From Pedobacter aquatilis (GTDB taxonomy: Bacteria; Bacteroidota; Bacteroidia; Sphingobacteriales; Sphingobacteriaceae): a stretch of DNA of 64,000 bases. Positions 54,122-62,757 of this stretch are shown in pieces. The notes under the pieces were generated by a model, which had not been told where the DNA came from, made no database searches, and saw only the letters and a program-made list of their open reading frames with translations. The stretch covers positions 41,125 to 105,124 of the forward strand of contig NZ_JAUFPW010000026.1 in assembly GCF_030409415.1 (NCBI RefSeq), written 5' to 3'. The translations under genes were made by a program, and so were the position numbers. Numbering within the stretch: the stretch's first letter is position 1; every line of letters begins with the position of its first letter.

Positions 54122-56146
54122 TTAATCGTAAAAGTTCCAGGTTAAGCCAAACTTCAGCAATGCATCTGGCATTGGATACCGGTTTACGGTATAATAACCA
54201 TTTGATAATAAACCTTGGTTAGCATAATCGTATTTAACGAAAATATTGGCTCTTTTTAAATTAGCTTTTAAATATACATCAACCACCGGAACAGATTTAA
54301 GAACGTTAGCTTCGCCATTGTAAAATTGAGCAACAACAGGCGAATACGAGTAATTGGCATAAGCCGTGTTGTACCTTACATCAAAACCAATATTAGTTTT
54401 TAACACCTTAAATAAATCTAAATCGAAAGAAAAACTATTGCAAGTGTAAAACTCCGGCGTTCTTAGCACATCAATGTTATCAGTTGTTTGGTATGCTAAA
54501 TAGTTTTCGATTAAAAACTTACCAAAACGCCATTTTTTAGCAACATCCAACCTAATTAAACTTATATCTGCAGATTCTTGAATTGGTTTAATATTTACAT
54601 CATTTATTCCAATTATTGTTGTACTTACAGTACCAAAATATAAATAATTACTGGTTAAGAAATATTTAGCGCCAGCTTCTAAACCTAACTTATCATTTAT
54701 ATACGCAAATGATAAATTGGCAACTTTAACATTTTGAAAACTATTGTTCCAAACAAAGTGATTGCCATCGTAAACATTAAAAATCTCTGAGGGTGATTGA
54801 TTTTGAAGATAAGCACCCAATTGCAAACGACCTATTGATTTACTTAGCGCAATGTTACTTTTTGCTTCATATAGAAAATCACCAGCATTTCTTCCCTGAA
54901 AAACCTGATTAACGTCTAAATTAAAATCAATGTTATTGGAAAACCTGTAGCCTAGCGCACCTAAAACTGTCAAGTTCTGAAATCCGAATTCCCGGTTATT
55001 GTAAGTTGAGCCGTTAGACCGGCTACCTATAGATTGAAACTGATAGTAATCATGCCTAATACCTGCATCCAACTTCAATTCATTTTTAATAACTGTCGAA
55101 TTTTTCGGACGAAGAAAGAAGCTGTATAAGAATTCATTTTTTACATGTTTAACATGTGTTGAATCACTGGTAAATGATAAATCAAGTAAGCCATCACTTT
55201 TAGTTAAAGCTTTTGGGATAACAGAATTATCATCGGCTTCATTTTTATAAAAACCGTAACTATCGTTGTTATATTCTAAAGTATATGTAACCTTATTGGT
55301 TGGCAAAACCGAACTGTTGGCTGCAGTACTATCAATGCGGCCAACATAATAGGTTTGCTTTACAAACAAGGTGTTTTTCTTATACATATTCCTGGCAGTA
55401 GTTAACCTGGTCGCTTCCGCCTTTCTATCAATTTTAGCGTAGCCATCCTCAAAAATACCCTGCTCAACTATCGAACCGTTTTCAAAGGTTCTGAGCGAAT
55501 TAAAAATACCCGAAGCCCACATATTGTAACGTTTGCTTGGCGATTGGTACCAGCTGAATATTGCTATGTTTAAGTTATCACCTCTTTGCCTGCTGTAAAA
55601 ACCCCTCGAATCCATTCTATTGAAATTCAACCCCATATTCCAGTTTTTCTTAATATTCTGACTGTGGGTAGCCTTAAAATACTGCTCCTTTTGTCCGGCA
55701 CTTACTAAATACAAACTGGTATAAGGTGACCTTGCCTGGTAATAAATAATATCTTCAGGGCTTAAGGCGTAATAATCTAAAGAATGGAAACCGACATCAA
55801 AACCAATTCTCTTTGAGGGTTCGTAAAGTAAAGGCCTGGCAACCTGCCCTACACTACCTGTTGTTATAGATGGGTGCCTTGGCTGTAAAAGCGGACTATA
55901 ATTTTGAATGTTGTAAGTTGAGGTATCCAAGGGCAAAAGCACAATACTATCTTTGCTCATCGCCATTTTGGTAAACTTGATAAACTTTGCCGTGAAAATA
56001 ACAGAGTCTTTCTCACCTTCTTCTTTTTTACGTAAAGAATCAAGCTCCTTATTATTACCTACATTTGTTTTTAAATCTTGCGCACTCGCATCATTTTTGA
56101 TGATGAAAAGCAAAATTGCCAAACACAACAGAATCGCCTTACGCAT
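54122..56146 (-). CDS. Putative porin (Porin_10 / PF14121-like outer-membrane barrel)
   Basis: 674 residues. Signal peptide (LLCLAILLFIIKNDASAQ). The region after residue about 90 is rich in amphipathic strands with many Tyr, Phe and Asn, for example RIGFDVGFHSLDYYALSPED, NMGLNFNRMDSRGFYSRQRG and NIDFNLDVNQVFQGRN. The final strand ends KFGLTWNFYD. This is the pattern of the Bacteroidota putative-porin family. The N-terminal about 70 residues are charged and probably periplasmic. It is the last of three minus-strand genes lpxK-pnp-porin; the pnp stop is 2 bp before its start. Solute unknown. Confidence 0.85.
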   Translation of the reverse strand: MRKAILLCLAILLFIIKNDASAQDLKTNVGNNKELDSLRKKEEGEKDSVIFTAKFIKFTKMAMSKDSIVLLPLDTSTYNIQNYSPLLQPRHPSITTGSVGQVARPLLYEPSKRIGFDVGFHSLDYYALSPEDIIYYQARSPYTSLYLVSAGQKEQYFKATHSQNIKKNWNMGLNFNRMDSRGFYSRQRGDNLNIAIFSWYQSPSKRYNMWASGIFNSLRTFENGSIVEQGIFEDGYAKIDRKAEATRLTTARNMYKKNTLFVKQTYYVGRIDSTAANSSVLPTNKVTYTLEYNNDSYGFYKNEADDNSVIPKALTKSDGLLDLSFTSDSTHVKHVKNEFLYSFFLRPKNSTVIKNELKLDAGIRHDYYQFQSIGSRSNGSTYNNREFGFQNLTVLGALGYRFSNNIDFNLDVNQVFQGRNAGDFLYEAKSNIALSKSIGRLQLGAYLQNQSPSEIFNVYDGNHFVWNNSFQNVKVANLSFAYINDKLGLEAGAKYFLTSNYLYFGTVSTTIIGINDVNIKPIQESADISLIRLDVAKKWRFGKFLIENYLAYQTTDNIDVLRTPEFYTCNSFSFDLDLFKVLKTNIGFDVRYNTAYANYSYSPVVAQFYNGEANVLKSVPVVDVYLKANLKRANIFVKYDYANQGLLSNGYYTVNRYPMPDALLKFGLTWNFYD

Positions 56147-56147
56147 C

Positions 56148-56963
56148 TTACAGTTCAGAAATTAATCGGGTTAAAATTTCAGTCATTTTAGGTTCTGCCT
56201 TTGCTGCAGCTTCTAAAATTTCATCTAAATTAAATGGCTGTAAATCTTCAGGAAACCCTTCATCCGTTAAAACAGAAATGGCAAATACCGGTAAACCGGC
56301 ATGGTTAGCCACAATAACTTCAGGTACGGTACTCATCCCAACGGCATCGGCACCAATTAAACGCAGGTATTTATATTCCGCTTTGGTTTCCAAATTCGGA
56401 CCAGAAACCGCAACATAAACACCTTTATGGCATTTCACATCAACATCTTTGGCTATTTCTAAAGCTTTGGCAATTATAGAGCGCTTATAAGGCTGGCTCA
56501 TATCTGGAAAACGCGGACCAAGCGAACTTTCAATTAAGCCGCGTAATGGATTATCGGGTTGAAGATTGATGTGGTCCTCAATAACCATCAAATCACCTTT
56601 CTTAAAATCTGGATTTAAAGAACCTGCAGCGTTTGATACGATTAAATTTTCGATACCTAAACCCTTCATCACCCTAACCGGGAAAGTGATTTGTTGCATA
56701 CTGTAACCTTCATAATAATGCAAACGACCTTGCATGGCTACAATTTTCTTTCCGTTTAAGGTTCCAAAAATTAATTTACCGCTGTGAAATTCTAATGTTG
56801 ATATCGGAAAATTTGGAATATTTGAGTACATCAACTGATGCTCAACGTCTATATCTTTAACTAAACCACCTAAACCCGTGCCCAAAATAATACCAATTTC
56901 AGGTTTAAAGTTTTCGGTTTTACGTTTTATGTATTCAACTGTTTCTTCTATTGCTCTTAACAT
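56148..56963 (-). CDS. Purine nucleoside phosphorylase
   Basis: 271 residues, the length of trimeric class II PNP. Motifs: IGIILGTGLGGLV (phosphate site), FPISTLEFHSGKLIFG, VAMQGRLHYYEGYSMQQITFPVRVMKG, LIVSNAAGSLNPDFKKGDLM, GVYVAVSGPNLETKAEY, and GADAVGMSTVPEVIVANHAGLPVFAIS. It cleaves purine nucleosides to the base and ribose-1-phosphate in salvage. It starts within the 3' end of lpxK (29-bp overlap), implying translational coupling, and is followed by the porin gene, so lipid A, salvage and porin genes share one operon. Confidence 0.95.
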   Translation of the reverse strand: MLRAIEETVEYIKRKTENFKPEIGIILGTGLGGLVKDIDVEHQLMYSNIPNFPISTLEFHSGKLIFGTLNGKKIVAMQGRLHYYEGYSMQQITFPVRVMKGLGIENLIVSNAAGSLNPDFKKGDLMVIEDHINLQPDNPLRGLIESSLGPRFPDMSQPYKRSIIAKALEIAKDVDVKCHKGVYVAVSGPNLETKAEYKYLRLIGADAVGMSTVPEVIVANHAGLPVFAISVLTDEGFPEDLQPFNLDEILEAAAKAEPKMTEILTRLISEL

Positions 56964-57996
56964 AGTTTAAAATAAGTTCATCAAAGGTAATCTTATCTTC
57001 TTCAAATAATTCAACCTCGATGGGTAAAAAATATACAGGTAAATTTACCAGTAAATCTTTAAATCCCGCAGCTTTTAAACGTTTGCTATCCTTTTCTGTT
57101 GTGATGATGATCTTTTCTTTTTTCAGGCCTGCATCAAAAGCCGATATAAACTTTTTAATATCATCGCTTTTAAAGGCATAATGATCTGGAAATTCCTCGT
57201 GTTTTATCGTTTTAGAATACTTTTGCAGCTCCTCAATTAAAGGATCCGGATTGGCAATTCCAGTCAGCAAGAAAATTTCATGTTCCTTAATCGATTCCAA
57301 TGAACGTGATTCATCAGCATATAAATGCTTTAAATCGCCATACTTTAAATACGAATGCAATACCTTCTGGTTATTATTGGGCTGTAATTCATTAATCGAA
57401 GCTTGTTGCGCAACATGCAAAAGCGGAACCGGAGCCTTAGTTACCAGCAAAACATCTGCCCTTTTTCTGGACGAAAAAACATCTCTTAAATTTCCTGCCG
57501 GAAGCAAGAACTGCAAAGTGCCTAATTTTCTAAACTCAAAAAGTAAAATATTTAAACCCGCTTTAACCGCCCGGTGCTGAAATGCATCATCCAGGATAAT
57601 TAAATCATGATTTTCTTTAAGTTTTTCAATGCCTTTAACCCGTTCCTCACAAACGGCAACGGTCACATTTTCAAACTTTTGATAATATTGTAAAGGCTCA
57701 TCACCAATAGTTTCGGCAGTTGCACTTCCATCCGCTAAAACAAAACCCTTCGTCTTGCGACCATAACCCCTGCTTAAAATCGCGATTTTATAATCACTGA
57801 GCAGTCGAACTAAATATTCTGTAGTTGGTGTTTTTCCGGAGCCGCCAACAGCTAAATTACCAACACAAATTACCGGCAAATCAAATTTTACAGATGGCAT
57901 AAAGCCCCAATCATAAAGTTTTTTACGAAGCGTAATCGCTAAACCGTAAATCAGTGAAAATGGAAGTAGTAAAAGGCGTAGGTAGTTAAGTAGCAT
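56935..57996 (-). CDS. lpxK: Tetraacyldisaccharide 4'-kinase
   Basis: 353 residues. LpxK phosphorylates the 4' position of the lipid A disaccharide at the inner membrane. N-terminal hydrophobic anchor (LLLLPFSLIYGLAITLRKKLYD); P-loop AVGGSGKTPTTEYLVRLL; AILSRGYGRKTKGFVLAD; GDEPLQYYQKF; LIILDDAFQHRAVKAGLNIL; and LPAGNLRDVFSSRKRADVLLVTKAP. All match the family. The pathway partner lpxB lies at 2161-3264 and is not linked. lpxK overlaps pnp by 29 bp. Confidence 0.96.
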   Translation of the reverse strand: MLLNYLRLLLLPFSLIYGLAITLRKKLYDWGFMPSVKFDLPVICVGNLAVGGSGKTPTTEYLVRLLSDYKIAILSRGYGRKTKGFVLADGSATAETIGDEPLQYYQKFENVTVAVCEERVKGIEKLKENHDLIILDDAFQHRAVKAGLNILLFEFRKLGTLQFLLPAGNLRDVFSSRKRADVLLVTKAPVPLLHVAQQASINELQPNNNQKVLHSYLKYGDLKHLYADESRSLESIKEHEIFLLTGIANPDPLIEELQKYSKTIKHEEFPDHYAFKSDDIKKFISAFDAGLKKEKIIITTEKDSKRLKAAGFKDLLVNLPVYFLPIEVELFEEDKITFDELILNYVKSNRRNS

Positions 57997-58406
57997 AATT
58001 ATATTTTCAAAATTACTTATTATTTAAAAAAGATAGGCACTGCACTTTGCAAAGCCTATTAAAGCAACCCAAGTAAGCAAAAAAGGTTTGTCTGTTTTTT
58101 TATAAGTTTTTGTAAAGCAGTTGCAACAACACAGATTATTGTCAGTCGGGCTTTACGCTAAATCTTTTAAAACACCTCTGTCATACTGAGGAACGAAGTA
58201 TCTGTTTCATAGGCTGCAGATGCTTCGTTCCTCAGCATGACAGTAAATTCAGAGTTGCTGCAATTTAAAAGTATACCGCTGCAATCCCGTTTATAAATCA
58301 AGGTTTCTGCAAAACACAACGACTTAAAACCATACCCAAAAATAGAGCTGTTTCAATTTTACATTGATTTTTTTATTATAATTGTTAATTAACAAACTCT
58401 ACCTCA
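57997..58406. repeat. Intergenic gap with composite repeat copy F and a REP doublet
   Basis: No gene. 58178-58204 and 58217-58243 are 27-bp inverse complements with two mismatches, a REP doublet whose core is CTGAGGAACGAAG. The flanks align with the reverse complement of copy E: before the doublet AAATCTTTTAAAACA corresponds to CAATCTTTTTGTTAACA, after it TAAATTCAGAGTTGCTGCAA corresponds to TAAATTCGGAGTTACTGCAA, then AAAAGTATACCGC corresponds to AAAAAGTATTTCCGC. So this is a fourth, more diverged copy with two REP arms where E has one. The part 58320-58406 is AT-rich leader for the following gene. Confidence 0.7.
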
Positions 58407-59546
58407 ATGTCTCAAAGAAAACGATTAATAGTTGGCGAAGGCCAGATTAGTGGCTATATTTCTATTTTTTTAGCGGTTCTGGCTTTACTTGGAATCTTAT
58501 GCTTCCACTATCCTGAAAAATTAACTACCCCAGAATTTAGAGAAGTTTATACAAAAGATAGCATGGAAATACTCATGCTTGGTGGTGTAATCGCATCCTT
58601 CTTTTTCGCCGCATTAAGTGTGGTATTAAGCAAAAAACTAAAATGGGGTTGGCCAGGTTTTCTATTGGCTGCGTTGGCCGTAATCTTGGGTGCATTAAGT
58701 GTCGAAGGTAGAGATGTAGCCAAATCCAGCTGGCATTTCGGTTTAGACTGGATGATTCTGGATTTACTTTTAATGGTCGCCATTTTTGTGCCGCTGGAAT
58801 TATTCTTCCCTAAAAATGATAAGCAAACCAAATTCCACGAAGAGTGGCGAACCGATCTAACTTACTTCGTCATCAGCCATTTATTTATTCAGTTTTTTGG
58901 TATCGTTACACAAAAACCCGCCGTACTATTTTTTGGTTGGATAGGCTTAGACAAATTGCACACCTGGGTACAAGGTTTGCCTTTTATTGTCGCATTGTTT
59001 TTGGCTTTCTTCACCACCGATTTATTTCAGTATTGGGCGCACCGCTTCTTCCATACCCGTGTTTCGCTATGGCGGTTTCACTCCATTCACCACTCTACAC
59101 AAAACATGGATTGGCTCGCCGGAAGCAGAACCCACTTTATCGATATCTTCTTTACCAGAGCAATGACGTTTATTCCATTGTATATTTTAGGTTTTTCATC
59201 AACTGTATTTAACGTGTACATTATTTTTATTGCGATACACGCGGTTCTAATCCATGCCAATACCCGCATTAACTTCGGCCCACTGAAATACATTTTCACC
59301 ACGCCACAATACCACCATTGGCACCATTGTGAAGACCCTAAATACTACGGACATAACTTTGCTTCCATATTTCCATTTATAGATATGATATTTGGCACCT
59401 ATTACTTACCCAAAAACGAATGGCCCGCCGGAACAGGCGTACATGAAGCAGAATATCCGAAAGGCTTTGTAAAACAAACCATTTATCCTTTCACAAAAAG
59501 TCCCTTTGATACCGATTTAAAAATGGAAGAGCGAAGCGATAGGTAG
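58407..59546 (+). CDS. Fatty acid hydroxylase / sterol desaturase family membrane protein
   Basis: 379 residues with about six to eight hydrophobic segments (ISIFLAVLALLGILCF, LGGVIASFFFAALSVVLS, FLLAALAVILGALSV, FIVALFLAFFTTDLFQYW, LYILGFSSTVFNVYIIFIAIHAVLI). The di-iron histidine clusters of the family are all present: HRFFH, HSIHHST, HANTR and the late QYHHWHHCEDPKYYGHNF. These enzymes hydroxylate or desaturate lipids (sterols, fatty acids, ornithine lipids, carotenoids) at a non-haem di-iron site in the membrane. The substrate cannot be inferred. It is a single gene followed by the repeat array. Confidence 0.93.
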   Translation: MSQRKRLIVGEGQISGYISIFLAVLALLGILCFHYPEKLTTPEFREVYTKDSMEILMLGGVIASFFFAALSVVLSKKLKWGWPGFLLAALAVILGALSVEGRDVAKSSWHFGLDWMILDLLLMVAIFVPLELFFPKNDKQTKFHEEWRTDLTYFVISHLFIQFFGIVTQKPAVLFFGWIGLDKLHTWVQGLPFIVALFLAFFTTDLFQYWAHRFFHTRVSLWRFHSIHHSTQNMDWLAGSRTHFIDIFFTRAMTFIPLYILGFSSTVFNVYIIFIAIHAVLIHANTRINFGPLKYIFTTPQYHHWHHCEDPKYYGHNFASIFPFIDMIFGTYYLPKNEWPAGTGVHEAEYPKGFVKQTIYPFTKSPFDTDLKMEERSDR

Positions 59547-59554
59547 CTCGATAG

Positions 59555-59618
59555 TTCATTGGTCATTGGTTCATTGGTTTGTTGGTCATTGGTTCATTGG
59601 TCATTAGTCTATTGGTTT
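59555..59618. repeat. Short tandem repeat
   Basis: A degenerate tandem run of the words TTCATTGG, TCATTGG and TTTGTTGG, giving about eight ATTGG/GTTGG units. It lies directly after the hydroxylase stop and before the REP array. Simple-sequence slippage is the likely origin; no coding role. Confidence 0.6.
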
Positions 59619-59723
59619 ATACCCCCTCCGTCATTCCCGAATAGTCGGGACAAGTAGCGAGGCTTGGGCATGAGCGAGCCGAAGCAATCTATTCTCAAAA
59701 CGTTGTCCCGAAGCCCCTCCATT

Positions 59724-60427
59724 GTCATCCTGAGCCTGTCGAAGGACAACACTCCACTTTATACTTTAAACTTTTTTGTCATCCTGAGCGGAGCCGAAGG
59801 ACTAACCACAACACCACTTTCAACTTTTAACTTTAAACTTTTTACTATTGTCATCCTGAGCGGAGTCGAAGGACTAACCACAACACCACTTTCAACTTTT
59901 AACTTTAAACTTTTAACTATTGTCACCCTGAGCGGAGTCGAAGGACTAACTACAACACCACTTTCAACTTTTAACTTTAAACTATTGTCACCCTGAGCGG
60001 AGTCGAAGGGCAAAACCATAACTCCACTGTTAGCTTAGCGCATCACGTCTTCCATAAAGTACAAAGATCTCTCCACTACGGTCGAGATGACGGAAGGAGT
60101 TAACAAACCTCATTACAAGGCCTGGGCTTGAGAGAGCCAATTTATGCCGATTTCACATCGGTAAAGCAATCTATTTTCAAAATGATATCCCCAACCTTTC
60201 AGCTGTCACCCTGAGCGGAGTCGAAGGACTAACCACAACACCACTTTCAACTTTTAACTTTCTACTTTTCACTTTAAACTCTATTGTCATCCTGAGCGGA
60301 GTCGAAGGACTAACCACAACACCACTTTCAACTTTTAACTTTCTACTTTTCACTTTAAACTCATTTGTCATCCTGAGCGGAGTCGAAGGGCAAAACAATA
60401 ACTCCCCTTTATACTTTAAACTTTTAA
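59724..60427. repeat. Tandem array of eight extended REP units
   Basis: Eight copies of a REP word beginning GTCATCCTGAGCGGAGTCGA and ending AGGAC or AGGGC start at 59724, 59778, 59850, 59922, 59987, 60205, 60286 and 60367. The spacings are 54, 72, 72, 65, 218, 81 and 81 bp. Most units also share a tail (TAACCACAACACCACTTTCA, then ACTTTTAACTTTAAAC). The REP word itself is an imperfect hairpin. Between 60010 and 60200 the order is broken by a single unrelated REP-like piece (GGTCGAGATGACGG). Open frames in this stretch exist only because 72 and 81 are multiples of 3. No RAYT transposase gene is present in the window. Confidence 0.85.
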
Positions 60428-61735
60428 CTATCTAAACTCCACCTCATAATACCGCTCTAACCGATTCACATACCTTTCGAAATGAACCGCATAATACGCC
60501 TTTGGCACCTGAATTTTATATTTAAAGCCACCAAAAAATGTAACCAATTCCACATCCATCTCCGCTTCCAGTAAATACCATAAATCGGGCTGGGACTGAC
60601 TACAAACCAATGGTAAAGCCTGCCTGTCATTACTAAACTGCATTCGTTTACCCTTAATTTTAAAGCGAAGAAAAAGTTCATAATAATCGCCCTTGTCACT
60701 TAACAGAAAACTTAAATGAGGCACTTCAATGGAAAATGCAGCCGACTCCATTAATTTCTTCATAGGCCTGTTCTTAACGTTTCGCATACCATAGCTAAAC
60801 CAATAGTGGGTAAAGCTTTGTGCAACCAATAATGGTAATACGCGATTCCAAAGCACATGAATTGCACTTTTATTTGCTTCATTTTTCTCTTCAGCCTCTT
60901 GCCCCTTTTCAGGCGTATAGTTACCAACCCAGCTGTGCAGTGGCGCAATTTTCTTCATCTCAAAACTGTATTCATCCAAGGCTTCCTGTTCTGGACTAAG
61001 CGTTATTTCATCAGTATCTGCTTCACTTAAAACAAAATGCTCAAATGATTTTACCGTTTTGCGGTTTGCATTTACAGTAAAAACATAAGGTATTAAAAAT
61101 GGGTAATGCTGCGACCCATAATGGTATAAACTCGTTTGCGCCAGGCAATAGCCAATTCCCTTACTAGTTAAAGTTAGGGTGTGGGTGGTCGTTCGTAGCG
61201 GGGCCCGCTCCATTACTTTACGACCATCGGGCAACGGAAATGGGTCATCAGGTCTGAACAAACCCTTAAAGCCGTCCTTTAATTCGATATCGAAACCCTG
61301 GCGATCGTTAAAAATCTTGATAAACTTCAGCCTTCCCGTTATTTCATCATAGCAGGCAGGCCAGTAATAAACATTAAAATCATACGCACCATTTCGCATC
61401 ACTAGCCTTAAGGCGATGTAAACATCCCAACTTAAATAAGTATTATCCGTATCAAGGGTACAGCTGATCAATAAATGATCGTACTCTACTTTGAAGTAAA
61501 TCCTTATAGGTTTGTAAATAGTCCAATTTTCATCAATCTGCGATACCTCCATTGTAACCAGACCATGCTTAAAACTAATGATGTCTTTGCCATTCAGATA
61601 ATACTGCTTATCATCCGCCCCAAAATCCGTATGTGCATCCAGTACCTGCTGCTTTAAAATTCGGCTCCCCTTTTCAAATGGTAACTTATAAAACCGCTCA
61701 AGGGGTTTTCCGGCTATTGTAAGTGTCTTATCCAT
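60428..61735 (-). CDS. Protein of unknown function, partner of the HEPN gene
   Basis: 435 residues. I recognise no family. It has no signal peptide or transmembrane segment and is rich in aromatic residues and beta-type sequence: MDKTLTIAGKPLERFYKLPF, YKPIRIYFKVEYDHLLISC, TYLSWDVYIALRLVMRNGAY, DFNVYYWPACYDEITGRLKF, then TLTLTSKGIGYCLAQTSLYHYG. A helical, charged stretch (about 245-300, EALDEYSFEMKKIAPLHSW, EKGQEAEEKNEANKSA) is followed by another beta-rich part ending YAVHFERYVNRLERYYEVEF. The ATG at 61735 overlaps the stop of the HEPN-domain gene upstream by 8 bp, so the two are co-translated and probably interact. Both lie among dense repeats. Function unknown; a defence or regulatory role is speculation from context. 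Confidence 0.75.
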   Translation of the reverse strand: MDKTLTIAGKPLERFYKLPFEKGSRILKQQVLDAHTDFGADDKQYYLNGKDIISFKHGLVTMEVSQIDENWTIYKPIRIYFKVEYDHLLISCTLDTDNTYLSWDVYIALRLVMRNGAYDFNVYYWPACYDEITGRLKFIKIFNDRQGFDIELKDGFKGLFRPDDPFPLPDGRKVMERAPLRTTTHTLTLTSKGIGYCLAQTSLYHYGSQHYPFLIPYVFTVNANRKTVKSFEHFVLSEADTDEITLSPEQEALDEYSFEMKKIAPLHSWVGNYTPEKGQEAEEKNEANKSAIHVLWNRVLPLLVAQSFTHYWFSYGMRNVKNRPMKKLMESAAFSIEVPHLSFLLSDKGDYYELFLRFKIKGKRMQFSNDRQALPLVCSQSQPDLWYLLEAEMDVELVTFFGGFKYKIQVPKAYYAVHFERYVNRLERYYEVEFR

Positions 61736-62606
61736 TTAGGGTGCCTCCTTTCAATACTTTAACCTGATCTACTTCTTCCTGTAATACCTTAAACTGCGCC
61801 TCACATAAATCATCTGCAAGTTTTACAAAACTTTCTACCAGTTCCGAAAAGCGATAAATGGAGTGATTGTTTAAAGAAAAACCATCATCATATCCGCCCC
61901 GACTCAAACACTTTATCATAATTTTCAGTAAGGCCTCATTATCAGGGGTGCCCATAAAATGCTGAAACGGAAGATTTGAAAAACAGGCAGATAAATACAG
62001 TAAGTGTTCAAGGTTACGCCCATCAGGCTGGTAATCCATAAACACGTAAATAAGCCCAACACAAGCCTGCTCTGTGGCATGGTGTAACAAAAACAAACTA
62101 ACACGCTCTTGCCCAATTTCAATAGCTTGCTCAGCCGCAGCAAAAAAACCCTTAGCCATTTCCCTACGCTTTCGCCAATGTAAAATAGCCCTGCCCAATC
62201 GCTTTTTTATATTCGGTAATCGAAGTGTCCCAAGCTTTTCTATTCCTGGCGCAGCATATCGTAATTTGCCCTTATTAATCACAGAAGCTAAATAACCGTT
62301 ACAATGGTTAACACTTCCTAAAACTTGCTCCTTTTCGTGTATTTGTATAATCACCTTATAATTTCCATCTGCAAATTCCTGAACACGGCTTTCTATGGAG
62401 ACCTTGCCTTCTACAACCAGGAATAAATAGTAAATGGATTGTCGCTCACCTTCACCATCACAGAAAACACTGTTAAGCTTTTTTTGATGAACTTTTTTAG
62501 CGAAATGATAAATGTACAATGGAGCGAACTCCTGCACCAATGCCTCAATTAAGGGCTCCAGTGGCTGAGGTTTTTCAAGTTTTGGGAACTGTTTTATTTG
62601 CTTCAT
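61728..62606 (-). CDS. HEPN-domain protein with a degenerate nucleotidyltransferase-like N-terminus
   Basis: 292 residues. Residues about 150-270 match the HEPN pattern: AKGFFAAAEQAIEIGQERVS, then LFLLHHATEQACVGLIYVFM, DYQPDGRNLEHLLYLSACFS, and YRFSELVESFVKLADDLCEA. Residues about 15-125 resemble the nucleotidyltransferase half usually fused to such HEPN domains in Bacteroidota (LIEALVQEFAPLYIYHFA, IYYLFLVVEGK, VIIQIHEKEQVLG, LASVINKGKLRYAAPG), but no GS-x10-DxD catalytic motif is visible, so that half looks inactive. The RxxxxH ribonuclease motif of toxic HEPN proteins is not clearly present (RNLEH is one residue short). It could therefore be a binding or scaffolding protein. It overlaps the 435-residue gene downstream by 8 bp. 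Confidence 0.75.
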   Translation of the reverse strand: MKQIKQFPKLEKPQPLEPLIEALVQEFAPLYIYHFAKKVHQKKLNSVFCDGEGERQSIYYLFLVVEGKVSIESRVQEFADGNYKVIIQIHEKEQVLGSVNHCNGYLASVINKGKLRYAAPGIEKLGTLRLPNIKKRLGRAILHWRKRREMAKGFFAAAEQAIEIGQERVSLFLLHHATEQACVGLIYVFMDYQPDGRNLEHLLYLSACFSNLPFQHFMGTPDNEALLKIMIKCLSRGGYDDGFSLNNHSIYRFSELVESFVKLADDLCEAQFKVLQEEVDQVKVLKGGTLNG

Positions 62607-62644
62607 AGCTTTAGGTTGTAAAATAAAACCTTAAATTAGCCATG

Positions 62645-62691
62645 CAACAAAGCGTACCGAACCACAAGCGATTGTAAAATACGCTTTGTTG
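62645..62691. repeat. Perfect 12-bp inverted repeat upstream of the HEPN gene
   Basis: CAACAAAGCGTA (62645-62656) and TACGCTTTGTTG (62680-62691) are exact inverse complements with 23 bp between. It lies 39 bp upstream of the HEPN start at 62606. It could be an operator, an RNA hairpin in the leader, or the end of the upstream small transcript (no T-tract). Confidence 0.5.
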
Positions 62692-62757
62692 GTTGTATTA
62701 AACCTAACCAATCAACGCACATTTTTCTCCTAACAGCTGATAACCTCACCTGCGGAA

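Noticed and set aside
59664..60398. Open frames of 73-110 codons on both strands across the REP array
   Set aside because: They are repetitive peptides created because the repeat periods 72 and 81 are multiples of three; no start context or domain.
59724..60400. Possible CRISPR array (regular direct repeats)
   Set aside because: The sequences between the REP words are themselves nearly identical rather than unique spacers, periods vary from 54 to 218 bp, and there are no cas genes.
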